Of a stretch of 5,563 bases of DNA, positions 1 through 5,563 are shown piece by piece. The position numbers and the translations under genes were made by a program. The notes below the pieces were generated by a model. The model searched no databases, was not told the origin of the DNA, and saw nothing but the letters and a program-made list of their open reading frames with translations. Origin of the DNA: Clostridiales bacterium UBA735 (lineage in GTDB: Bacteria > Bacillota > Clostridia > Oscillospirales > Oscillospiraceae); assembly GCA_002298695.1 (NCBI GenBank), contig DBLB01000051.1, forward strand, positions 1 through 5,563, given 5' to 3'. Position 1 is the first letter of the stretch. Each line of letters starts with the position of its first letter.

Positions 1-2
1 AG

Positions 3-350
3 TTGGCGGTGATCGGCGGCGGCCCGGCGGGCGTCTGTGCGGCGATCACGGCGGCGCGGCACGGCGTACAGACCGCGCCGGTCACGCGCGGCGAGTTTGT
101 CCACATCTTCCACGGCGCGGAAGAGGCTTACAAGGCCATCAACACCGTGGCAGACAACGCAATTCCCGACGTGAAGACGACCGACAAGTTCGCTCCGGAA
201 ATCTACGAGTTCTACCGTGCCGGTATCCTGACGGGTTCCGACGCGAAGGGCACGTTCCACTCCGCGAGCACCATCAAGCGCAGCGAGGCCGCGGCCATTC
301 TCCTCAGAATGTTCGAAGCCTCCGCGAGAAAGAGCATTACCCTGAACTGA
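3..350 (+). CDS. C-terminal end of an SLH-domain surface protein, with an FAD-oxidoreductase-like N-terminal stub (5' partial, possibly chimeric)
   Basis: The frame is open to the window's left edge and stops at TGA 348-350. From about base 78 onward the product is SLH sequence: the end of one repeat (PVTRGEFVHIFHGA), then a full last repeat beginning IPDVKTTDKFAPEIYEFYRA, continuing GILTGSDAKGTF and a TRAE-like motif written IKRSEAAAIL, and closing with a short tail ending SITLN. SLH repeats bind secondary cell-wall polysaccharide, so this should be the wall anchor of an exported protein. Residues 2-25 instead read AVIGGGPAGVCAAITAARHG plus VQTA, a classic GxGxxG FAD-binding start as in FAD_oxidored-type enzymes. 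The hundreds of residues expected between such a start and a C-terminal anchor are missing. The TTG at base 3 is probably an internal Leu codon rather than a start. The SLH assignment is firm. Whether this is one real protein is doubtful. Confidence 0.75.
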   Translation: MAVIGGGPAGVCAAITAARHGVQTAPVTRGEFVHIFHGAEEAYKAINTVADNAIPDVKTTDKFAPEIYEFYRAGILTGSDAKGTFHSASTIKRSEAAAILLRMFEASARKSITLN

Positions 351-358
351 GAATCGCT

Positions 359-387
359 GCTGCCTGGCAGAGCCTCTGCCAGGCAGC
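359..387. repeat. Perfect 12-bp inverted repeat (hairpin) between the two genes
   Basis: The arms are GCTGCCTGGCAG (359-370) and CTGCCAGGCAGC (376-387), with a 5-base loop AGCCT. The stem is GC-rich and should be very stable in RNA. It starts 8 bases after the upstream stop codon and ends 6 bases before the AAGGAGG ribosome-binding site. No T-run follows the right arm (CGGGAAAAGG comes next), and no A-run precedes the left arm, so it is not a canonical intrinsic terminator on either strand. It could be a U-less or partial terminator, a 3' stabiliser for the upstream mRNA, or an element that affects access to the downstream ribosome-binding site. The repeat itself is certain; its role is inferred. 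Confidence 0.85.
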
Positions 388-393
388 CGGGAA

Positions 394-400
394 AAGGAGG
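394..400 (+). promoter_or_regulatory. Strong Shine-Dalgarno sequence for the GH31 gene
   Basis: AAGGAGG sits 5 bases before ATG 406 and is a near-perfect anti-16S match. It fixes the start at 406; the next in-frame ATG (415, codon 4) would be 14 bases away and is a poorer choice. I see no convincing -35/-10 pair in the 55-base gap, so the gene may be co-transcribed with the upstream SLH gene or read from a promoter further upstream. Confidence 0.9.
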
Positions 401-405
401 AGCCA

Positions 406-483
406 ATGAACAAAATGAGACGGACACTTTGCCTGCTGCTGGCGGTGATCATGCTGTTTGGAATGATCCCGCAGGCAGGGGCA
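406..483 (+). other. Sec signal peptide of the GH31 protein
   Basis: Residues 1-26. A basic N-region (MNKMRR) precedes a hydrophobic core from about Thr7 to Ile21, then PQAGA. The likely signal peptidase I cut is AGA|A, after Ala26. Cys9 lies at the start of the hydrophobic core without a lipobox, so this is not a lipoprotein signal. It agrees with the wall-anchoring SLH repeats at the other end. Confidence 0.9.
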
Positions 484-3400
484 GCAACAGTTGCCTCCGA
501 AACGGCGGATTTGGTGACGCTGCGCGGAGAAACATACGAAATGCGGATCACGCTGGACGGCTTCCGCTACGGCTTTTACCGGACGGATGGGTCGGAGATT
601 GTCGGGGCACACCAGACGTCCGGCCTGTGCTTCGGCCCGTCCGGCGGAACGTCCTATCCGGTGACGACCAGCACCTATCAGGGGCTGAGCGGCGACGTCG
701 CCTCCTTCTATGTGACAAACAGCAACGGCGGCAAGGCGAACGTCAAGGTCCACCTGTTTGACCGCTATGTGCAGTTTGAGATCATCCCGGTTTCGGCTGG
801 GGATGGAGACCTGGACTCCAATCTGCCTGCGCAGACGCCGGTGAGCGGGGAAAACAGTGCGCTGCTGCTGCCGGGAAGCAAACAGCCGCAGGCGGCAACG
901 GTCCGCTACCTCAACAGCAGCAAGATCCCGGCAGATGGGAATTATGCTGTGGAGGCGAAAGTCAAGATCCCGAAAAACGGCACCAGATCTGCCGGCATTT
1001 TCGCGCACTATCAGGCGGCGAACGCCTTCCATCTGTTCTTTATCAAGCCGGGCGCGGTGGGGTTCAAGAGACTGATGGAGGGTATTGAGGCAGTCAATCT
1101 GACAGTGAAGAAGAATGTCAATGTGAAGACAGACACCTGGTATACGCTCCGTCTGGAATGCGAGGGAACGCATTTCAAAGGCTATGTAGACGGCGAGCTG
1201 GTCCTGGATGTGCAGGACAGCAAGGCTTCTGCGGCCCAGCTGAAGGGCGCGCCGGGACTGCGGACCGATAAAATGGATGCGTATTTTGACGATCTCAAAG
1301 TGACGAGCCTGGATGGAAAGACCGTCTACTATGAGAACGACTTCGAGTATGCGTCCGACGCTTCGGTCAAAAACGACCTTACATACGCCATGGGCACCCA
1401 GGAGCTGACGGTGACGGCCCCGAAGACGAAGACCTGGCTCGCGATGACCGGCAGCCCGGAGGCCATTGCGGTCACTGGGGAGAACGACTGGAGCAGCTAT
1501 ACCGTGACAGCGAAAACGCAGCTGGCCAGCGGTGATGAGCTGACGAATCACGGCCTGCTGTTCGGCTATCAGGATCAGCAGAACTATTATTCCTTCCGCT
1601 TTGACGCAGGCGAGACGGTAAAACTGGTCAAGTGTGTGAACGGCACAGAAACGGTGCTGGGCAGCGCGCCATTTTCCTACGCATTTGACAAGCTCAATAC
1701 CCTGAAAGCCGAGATGAAGGACGGAATGCTGACATGCTCTGTCGATGGCGAGCAGAAGATCGTGCAGCAGGACAGCACCTTCACCTCCGGCAAGGCCGGG
1801 CTGCGGACCAACGACACCAGCAGCAAAACGGAATCTTTCACGGTCGCCGGAGATGGGATCGCGCTGGAAGAGACGTTTGAGAACGAGGCGCTGAACAGCT
1901 GGAGCATCGTGACCGGCAAGGTGAAGGTCACGGACGGAAGCGACGAGACGCCGCAGCCGGCACAGACGGACTATTATGTGATCGACGCGCGCCTTGCGGG
2001 CGGGATCGAGTACATGTACGGCTTGGGCGACTATGGCGCGCTGGGCAACACCGGCGGCAGTGTGCGTGAGACGTCGAACGTGGTCGGCGTGAACCGGACG
2101 GCGCGCGGTTCATTTACGAACTGGAACAGTGTGGCCCGTTTTATCAGCAATTTCTCTATCGTGCCGCAGCTTGGCTTTGCGCAGGTCCTCTTCGAGACGG
2201 ACGACAAACGCGTAGCCATCACGGACGAGCAGACGCTGCTCGGCGCGTACAAGACGAAAAAGGTGGACGGCCTGTACTACTTCTTCGGCACGATGGAACA
2301 GATCTATGCGGACTATAAGGCAGTACGCAATGCCGCCGGGTATGTGGACACCAAGCCGCATTATGAGATGTTTGGCCTCGGCTGGGAGGCGTTCGGCTCG
2401 CTGGGCTGGAACGCCTATCAGACCTCTGTGATGAGTACGCTGAAAGATTATCTAAACAGCGGCTACCATCTGACCTGGGGCGTCATCGGCTCCGGCTTCT
2501 GGACGGGCGACCGGAAGGCGCTCGAGGGCACGACCACGAGCTTCGGCATGTGGGACGATACGGCAGCGACGGAAGGCCGGAAAGACGGCCTGCCCAATCC
2601 GCGTTTCCCGGATCCGGCGGCGCTGAAGCAGTTTTTCAAAGACAACAACATGAAGCTGCTGCTCGGCCTGCGGAACCATTTCAAGCTGCCGGCGGAGTAC
2701 GGCGGGAAATGGGATGCGAGCGTGGACGGAAACTTTGTGACGGAAGCGCTGCAGAAGGGCTATCTGCTGAAAAATGACGACGAATCGCTATATACCGTCG
2801 ACGCCAAATATCCGACCGGCGGCATTACGCGCGGCAAGGCCGGCGTTTTGGATGCGGAAAACCCGGATGCGGTCAAATGGTTCGCAGATCTCGCGGATCT
2901 GTGGGGCGCGGACGGATTCAAGGAAGACTGCATGATGCTCCAGACGACGCACCATGACGACAACTGGAATAAACTTCTGCAGTATATGTCCGAGCAAAAG
3001 GATGATTACATGATCGTCCGCAATGCGTCCTATTGCCTGCCAGGCGATGTGCTGCGCATCAACGATGCAAACTACGGCACCAGCAACAGCAGCTTCAACA
3101 ACTCGCCGGACCGTATGGTCATCAATGCGCTGGCCTATGCGGCGAGCGGACAATCCAACGTTTACCCGGACATCATTGGCGGTACGGGCGCAAATGTGAA
3201 TGATCCGGCGCAGCAGAATTATATCGTCCGCAATGCCTATATGGCGGCCCTCTGCCCGAGCCAGTCGGTCGGCGTGAATGTGCTGAAGATGAATAACCAG
3301 AGCATGAAGGACGCGGCATTCCGCGCCATCAACTGGCACAGCACCTATGCACCCTATATCTACGACGCGGCGCTCAAGAGCTATGAGACGGGATATCCGC

Positions 3401-5563
3401 TGTCCATGACGCCGCTGTATATCGCATATCCCGATGACACGAATACGTATGACATGATCAACAGCCAGAAGCGGATGTTCCAGTGGCTGCTGGGTGAATC
3501 GGTGCTGGCGGCGCCTCTGTTCGGCACGGACCATCAGACGGCGACCAGCCGCGATGTCTATCTGCCGGAAGGCAAGTGGATCCAGTACGACACCGGCGAG
3601 GTCTTCTATGGGCCGCAGACGCTGAAAGACTGGGAAAGCCCGATCGATCAGATGCCGGCCTTCATCGGCGGCAAGGGCGTTTTGATCGGAGAAGACTTTG
3701 AGAACAACAGCTATTTTGCAGAAGTCTTCCCGGTGGCGGAAAAAGGCTCTGTCTACACCTATACGTTTGTGGACGGCACGACAAAGTCGACCGTGACCAA
3801 TGCGAATGACGGCTGGTCGGCTTCGACGCTGGAGATCTGGGACACGACGACAAACCAGAAGGTCGCCTTCGAACAGAATGTGACCAATGGCTCGTTCAAA
3901 TTCTGCTTCGAGGCAGGCCACAACTATGAGTTGCGCGGCGGAGAGGGCAATGGTACGCTGCAGCAGGTGCGACTGAGCGCAGAGACCGACCGGCTGGAGC
4001 CGGGCCGGACGCTGCAGACCGTTTTGACTGCGAAGCTGGATGACGGCACTGCCGCCGACCTGACAGACGCCGGTGTGCGCTATGTTTCCAGTGATGAGAC
4101 TGTGGCCACCGTGGATGCGCAGGGCGTCATTACCGCCCATAAGGCCGGTACGGCGGAGATTTTTGCCGAGGTGACGCTGAAGGACAACAGCGGCGATCCG
4201 GTCGTGGTGCAGAGCAACCGCATCACAGTAACGGTTCCGGACAGCAGCATCACGATCACCTCCGGCGTTGCAATTACGGATGATTTCTCGGATGGCAGCC
4301 TGGACGGCTGGGTTGCACATCAGGGCGGCTACACCGTGCAGGACGGCGCGCTGCGCTATGGCGGCGCGGCCGGACGCGGAACGATCGTGACAACGGCGGA
4401 GACCGGAAGCGACTATACCATTGAAGCGGATGTGACGGTTCAGGATACGACGGAGAAGGCAACCTTTGGCCTGGTGTTCCGTTATAATAATGCAGACAGC
4501 AACTACCTGTTTGTCTACACCTGGGGCACCGGGATCCGCTTCCTGAAGCGGTATACCGGCGGTCTGGCACAGAACATTACGGATGCAGCGCTGCAGCTGG
4601 AGCCGAATGTCACGTATCATTTCAAGGCCGTCGTGGAAGGAGAGCATTTCGTCCTCTATATCGACGATAATAAGGTTCTGGATGTCACAGACGATCATGT
4701 GAAAGCAGATCCCATTGCGTCTGGATCGTGCGGACTCTATGCGTCCAATCAAACGGCGACGTTTGACAATGTGAAGATCGTGCCGCGCGCGGCGCTCCCG
4801 CTGACGATCACCGGTACGTCGGAGCAGGGTGCAGGCGTTCAGGTCGAGATCCTTGGCAAGCAGTTCCCGGCGGTTTTGAATTTGGATGGTACATGGACGT
4901 GTAGCATCGACTATCTCCCGGCCGGTTCGCATACGGTCACGGCAAAGTTGTTCGACGCAGCGGGAACGCTGCTGACGGAGACGAGCGGCCATGTTACCAT
5001 TGCGGCTGAGACCGGAGCGGACAAGCAGGCGCTGCTTGCCGCAGTGGAGACCGCGCAGGCATATACGCCGGAGGGCTATACGGCGGATTCCTGGCAGGCG
5101 CTGCAGAATGCACTCGCTGCGGCACAGATGATCCTGACGCAGCAGGATGCGGCACAGGCGGATGTTGACGGCGCACTGGCGGCGCTGAACGAAGCGATCA
5201 CCGGCCTGGCGCCGGTGACTCCGCCGGCACCGTCCCCTGTCATCCCGGTCGTTCCCGCGGGCGAACCCGCGAAGCCGTCGTTCAACCCGGACGCCGGTTC
5301 CAACGTGAGCAAGTTCCCGTTTGTGGACGTTCCGTCCGATAGCTGGTACTATTCGAGCGTCAAGGCGGCTTGGGAGAACGACCTGATCGATGGCGTGACG
5401 GCGAGCGAGTTCAAGCCGAACGCAACGCTGACGGTTGCGCAGACCATCAAGCTGGCCGCGGCGCTGCACCAGCTTGACCGCACCGGCGAAGTCAGCCTGA
5501 AGAACGGCGGCGCGAACTGGTACGACAGCTATGTTAACTACGCGGTGACGAACGGCATCATTG
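406..5563 (+). CDS. Secreted, SLH-anchored multidomain GH31 glycoside hydrolase (3' partial)
   Basis: This single frame stays open for at least 1719 codons and runs off the window end. Order by residue: signal peptide 1-26; GH31 N-terminal sandwich 34-130 and 522-622, split by two concanavalin A-like modules (about 150-302 and 307-484); catalytic barrel about 646-1032; GH31 C-terminal sandwiches about 1033-1182; Big_2 domain 1184-1277; third concanavalin A-like module 1289-1459; Ig-like domain 1463-1532; FIVAR 1536-1602; Pro-rich linker; SLH repeats from 1637. GH31 enzymes cleave alpha-glycosidic bonds with retention of configuration, using two Asp residues. Here the candidates are Asp841 in GADGFKEDC and Asp887 in RINDANYG. 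The SLH tail predicts anchoring to the cell-wall surface, with the lectin-like and Ig-like modules as glycan binders or spacers. Export, family and anchoring are well supported. The substrate is not: the motifs differ from standard alpha-glucosidases, and alpha-galactosidase or alpha-N-acetylgalactosaminidase activity are possible. The 55-base gap suggests an operon with the preceding SLH gene. Confidence 0.93.
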   Translation, partial: MNKMRRTLCLLLAVIMLFGMIPQAGAATVASETADLVTLRGETYEMRITLDGFRYGFYRTDGSEIVGAHQTSGLCFGPSGGTSYPVTTSTYQGLSGDVASFYVTNSNGGKANVKVHLFDRYVQFEIIPVSAGDGDLDSNLPAQTPVSGENSALLLPGSKQPQAATVRYLNSSKIPADGNYAVEAKVKIPKNGTRSAGIFAHYQAANAFHLFFIKPGAVGFKRLMEGIEAVNLTVKKNVNVKTDTWYTLRLECEGTHFKGYVDGELVLDVQDSKASAAQLKGAPGLRTDKMDAYFDDLKVTSLDGKTVYYENDFEYASDASVKNDLTYAMGTQELTVTAPKTKTWLAMTGSPEAIAVTGENDWSSYTVTAKTQLASGDELTNHGLLFGYQDQQNYYSFRFDAGETVKLVKCVNGTETVLGSAPFSYAFDKLNTLKAEMKDGMLTCSVDGEQKIVQQDSTFTSGKAGLRTNDTSSKTESFTVAGDGIALEETFENEALNSWSIVTGKVKVTDGSDETPQPAQTDYYVIDARLAGGIEYMYGLGDYGALGNTGGSVRETSNVVGVNRTARGSFTNWNSVARFISNFSIVPQLGFAQVLFETDDKRVAITDEQTLLGAYKTKKVDGLYYFFGTMEQIYADYKAVRNAAGYVDTKPHYEMFGLGWEAFGSLGWNAYQTSVMSTLKDYLNSGYHLTWGVIGSGFWTGDRKALEGTTTSFGMWDDTAATEGRKDGLPNPRFPDPAALKQFFKDNNMKLLLGLRNHFKLPAEYGGKWDASVDGNFVTEALQKGYLLKNDDESLYTVDAKYPTGGITRGKAGVLDAENPDAVKWFADLADLWGADGFKEDCMMLQTTHHDDNWNKLLQYMSEQKDDYMIVRNASYCLPGDVLRINDANYGTSNSSFNNSPDRMVINALAYAASGQSNVYPDIIGGTGANVNDPAQQNYIVRNAYMAALCPSQSVGVNVLKMNNQSMKDAAFRAINWHSTYAPYIYDAALKSYETGYPLSMTPLYIAYPDDTNTYDMINSQKRMFQWLLGESVLAAPLFGTDHQTATSRDVYLPEGKWIQYDTGEVFYGPQTLKDWESPIDQMPAFIGGKGVLIGEDFENNSYFAEVFPVAEKGSVYTYTFVDGTTKSTVTNANDGWSASTLEIWDTTTNQKVAFEQNVTNGSFKFCFEAGHNYELRGGEGNGTLQQVRLSAETDRLEPGRTLQTVLTAKLDDGTAADLTDAGVRYVSSDETVATVDAQGVITAHKAGTAEIFAEVTLKDNSGDPVVVQSNRITVTVPDSSITITSGVAITDDFSDGSLDGWVAHQGGYTVQDGALRYGGAAGRGTIVTTAETGSDYTIEADVTVQDTTEKATFGLVFRYNNADSNYLFVYTWGTGIRFLKRYTGGLAQNITDAALQLEPNVTYHFKAVVEGEHFVLYIDDNKVLDVTDDHVKADPIASGSCGLYASNQTATFDNVKIVPRAALPLTITGTSEQGAGVQVEILGKQFPAVLNLDGTWTCSIDYLPAGSHTVTAKLFDAAGTLLTETSGHVTIAAETGADKQALLAAVETAQAYTPEGYTADSWQALQNALAAAQMILTQQDAAQADVDGALAALNEAITGLAPVTPPAPSPVIPVVPAGEPAKPSFNPDAGSNVSKFPFVDVPSDSWYYSSVKAAWENDLIDGVTASEFKPNATLTVAQTIKLAAALHQLDRTGEVSLKNGGANWYDSYVNYAVTNGII
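505..795 (+). other. GH31 N-terminal beta-sandwich, first half
   Basis: Residues about 34-130. The pattern of alternating strands, with LRGETYEMRITLDGFRYGFY followed by a DGSEIVG turn and ending FDRYVQFEII, resembles the galactose-mutarotase-like domain that precedes GH31 barrels. The domain lacks its closing strands here; they appear after residue 522 in the YGLGD-containing segment. The boundary is judged by eye. Confidence 0.6.
853..1311 (+). other. Concanavalin A-like (LamG/DUF1080-like) module 1, inserted in the GH31 N-domain
   Basis: Residues about 150-302. Typical strand pattern: YAVEAKVKIP, AGIFAHYQAANAFHLFFIKP, WYTLRLECEGTHFKGYVDGE and AYFDDLKV. The 'W/Y-xLRLEC-G-xF-GYVDGELVLD' strand followed by a 'GxxGLRT...FDDLKV' ending is the hallmark of laminin-G-like or 3-keto-disaccharide hydrolase-like jelly rolls. 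Such folds often bind carbohydrate, but I see no catalytic signature. It is clearly related to the modules at 1324-1857 and 4270-4782, though divergent at DNA level. Confidence 0.75.
1324..1857 (+). other. Concanavalin A-like (LamG/DUF1080-like) module 2, inserted in the GH31 N-domain
   Basis: Residues about 307-484. It opens with YYENDFEYASDAS, comparable to the DDFSDGSLDGW opening of module 3, and continues with WSSYTVTAKTQL, HGLLFGYQDQQNYYSFRF, LNTLKAEMKDGMLTCSVDGE and GKAGLRTNDTSS...SFTV. These match modules 1 and 3 strand for strand. It directly follows module 1, so the two form a tandem pair. A sugar-binding role is likely but not shown. Confidence 0.75.
1969..2271 (+). other. GH31 N-terminal beta-sandwich, second half, with the YGLGD motif
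   Basis: Residues about 522-622. DYYVIDARLAGGIEYMYGLG is followed by D541; 'MYGLGD' corresponds to the YGLGE/YGLGD motif near the end of the GH31 N-terminal domain, where the chain approaches the active site. This section resumes the fold left at about residue 130. It runs into the linker 'YYFFGTMEQIYADYKAVRNA', equivalent to the 'Y.i.G....ei...Y..ltG' segment before GH31 barrels. Confidence 0.7.
2341..3501 (+). other. GH31 catalytic (beta/alpha)8 barrel
   Basis: Residues about 646-1032. Landmarks in order: GLGWEAFGSLGWN at the first strand; NMKLLLGLRNHFK, corresponding to the 'k.ilgi.P.i' strand; VLDAENPDAVKWFADL, matching the 'lDftnPea..Ww' motif; GADGFKEDC, with probable nucleophile Asp841 (canonical GVDGFKTD); IVRNASY...RINDAN, aligning with the canonical R-S-T...W-x-G-D-N block and giving Arg872 and probable acid/base Asp887, 15 residues apart (16 in human maltase-glucoamylase); and YPDIIGG, matching the DIGGF motif. 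The usual His-Trp-x-Gly before the acid/base and the usual Asp of the DxDYM-type first-strand motif are not present. Family assignment is strong; substrate is open. Confidence 0.85.
3502..3951 (+). other. GH31 C-terminal beta-sandwich domains
   Basis: Residues about 1033-1182. VLAAPLFGTDHQTATSRDVYLPEGKW is the typical 'lla.Pv.....tr.VYLP.G.W' entry into the proximal C-terminal sandwich. It closes with PIDQMPAFIGGKGVLI, the counterpart of 'aPld.iPvFvr.Gsiip'. A second, less conserved sandwich (about 1100-1182) follows and resembles the distal GH31 domain. Both are usual parts of the GH31 fold. Confidence 0.75.
3955..4236 (+). other. Big_2-type bacterial Ig-like domain
   Basis: Residues about 1184-1277. 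VRLSAETDRLEPGRTLQTVL, YVSSDETVATVDAQGVITA and HKAGTAEIFAEV are the three diagnostic strands of Big_2 domains (S-x-d-x-x-v-A-x-V-d-x-x-G-x-v-t-a...G-x-a-x-I). These are common spacers or adhesive modules in Gram-positive surface proteins. Confidence 0.9.
4270..4782 (+). other. Concanavalin A-like (LamG/DUF1080-like) module 3
   Basis: Residues about 1289-1459. It starts DDFSDGSLDGW, then YTIEADVTVQ, FGLVFRYNNADSNYLFVY, VTYHFKAVVEGEHFVLYIDD and CGLYASNQTATFDNVKIVP. This is the clearest and most complete of the three related modules and serves as the reference for recognising the two inserted ones. It lies outside the GH31 fold, between two Ig-like domains, in the position expected for an accessory carbohydrate-binding module. 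Confidence 0.85.
4792..5001 (+). other. Short Ig-like beta-sandwich domain
   Basis: Residues about 1463-1532. LTITGTSEQGAGVQVEILGK, LDGTWTCSIDYLPAGSHTVT and AKLFDAAGTLLTETSGHVTI have the strand spacing of bacterial Ig-like stalk domains (G-x-V-x-V...dG.Ws....l.G.htvta...d..Gn). Probably a spacer; no catalytic residues are visible. Confidence 0.65.
5011..5211 (+). other. FIVAR-type helical module
   Basis: Residues about 1536-1602. ADKQALLAAVETAQAYTPEG, YTADSWQALQNALAAAQ, a QQDAAQADVDGA segment and LAALNEAITGL match the FIVAR pattern (Y-t-x-x-S-W-x-x-l-x-x-A-l-x-x-A...t-Q-x-e-V-d-x-A...L-x-x-A-i-x-x-L). These short helical modules occur in Gram-positive surface enzymes between catalytic parts and wall anchors. 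A Pro-rich linker (about 1604-1632) follows. Confidence 0.85.
5314..5563 (+). other. SLH wall-anchor repeats (first complete, second cut by window end)
   Basis: Residues 1637-1719. The first repeat is FPFVDVPSDSWYYSSVKAAW, then the IDGVTASEFKPNATLTVAQT segment and IKLAAALHQ. The second begins WYDSYVNYAVTNGII and is interrupted by the window edge. The usual TRAE motif is TVAQ in the first repeat. The expected continuation is the end of repeat 2 and a third repeat, the parts seen in the neighbouring gene at 78-350. SLH triplets bind pyruvylated secondary cell-wall polymer. Confidence 0.92.

Noticed and set aside
359..387. The intergenic inverted repeat as a standard rho-independent terminator
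   Set aside because: No T-run follows the stem on the + strand and no A-run precedes it for the - strand, so it is reported only as an inverted repeat.
429..761. A 110-codon + strand frame overlapping the start of the large gene
   Set aside because: It is out of frame with a gene that has a perfect ribosome-binding site and signal peptide, and its translation is low in hydrophobic pattern and rich in Arg and Gly. It is a shadow frame.
337..1551. A 404-codon open frame on the - strand
   Set aside because: It overlaps the signal peptide, N-domain and first lectin-like modules of the sense gene. Its product is Arg-rich without known motifs, and it has the same explanation as the other antisense frame.
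853..1857. The tandem lectin-like modules as a recent DNA duplication
   Set aside because: Similarity is at the protein-pattern level; apart from short stretches such as ctgcggacc, the DNA is not alike, so the duplication must be old or the modules were acquired separately.
3013..3236. The 14-base sequence atcgtccgcaatgc occurs twice (3013-3026 and 3223-3236)
   Set aside because: Both copies encode IVRNA in the same frame at two places in the barrel, and the surrounding sequence is not repeated. A chance repeat of preferred codons explains it.
2788..5469. An 893-codon open frame on the - strand opposite the second half of the GH31 gene
   Set aside because: It is antisense to a well-recognised gene. 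The translation is rich in Arg, His, Ile and Val with no recognisable domain. Long antisense openness is expected when the sense gene favours codons ending in G or C.

Overview
The window looks like a stretch of chromosome from a fairly GC-rich, Gram-positive member of the Clostridia. The Oscillospiraceae and their gut relatives fit best. This is an inference from S-layer homology (SLH) anchors on two neighbouring proteins, a FIVAR module, a strong AAGGAGG ribosome-binding site and a codon preference for G or C in third position. No rRNA, tRNA, CRISPR array or insertion sequence is visible, and both genes read on the + strand.

Layout. Bases 3-350 hold the 3' end of a gene whose product ends in SLH repeats. 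Its first ~25 codons instead read as the dinucleotide-binding start of an FAD-dependent oxidoreductase, so the segment looks chimeric. A 55-base gap (351-405) follows, with a perfect 12-bp inverted repeat and then a strong ribosome-binding site. From 406 to the window edge runs one very large open reading frame of at least 1719 codons. It has no stop inside the window and covers about 93% of it.

The large protein is a secreted, cell-surface glycoside hydrolase of family GH31. Its order is: signal peptide; first half of the GH31 N-terminal beta-sandwich; two concanavalin A-like (LamG/DUF1080-like) modules that appear inserted into that sandwich; second half of the sandwich; the (beta/alpha)8 catalytic barrel, with a probable nucleophile Asp841 and acid/base Asp887; GH31 C-terminal beta-sandwiches; a Big_2 Ig-like domain; a third concanavalin A-like module; another Ig-like domain; a FIVAR helical module; a Pro-rich linker; and SLH repeats cut by the window end. 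The design suits an exoenzyme tethered to the wall that trims alpha-linked sugars from host or dietary glycans.

The active-site surroundings differ from canonical GH31 alpha-glucosidases and alpha-xylosidases, so the substrate cannot be read from family membership alone. The main points for a second look are the nested lectin-like insertion, the unusual catalytic motifs and the FAD/SLH junction at about base 78. I see no sign of a defence system, mobile element or other wholly new type of system.
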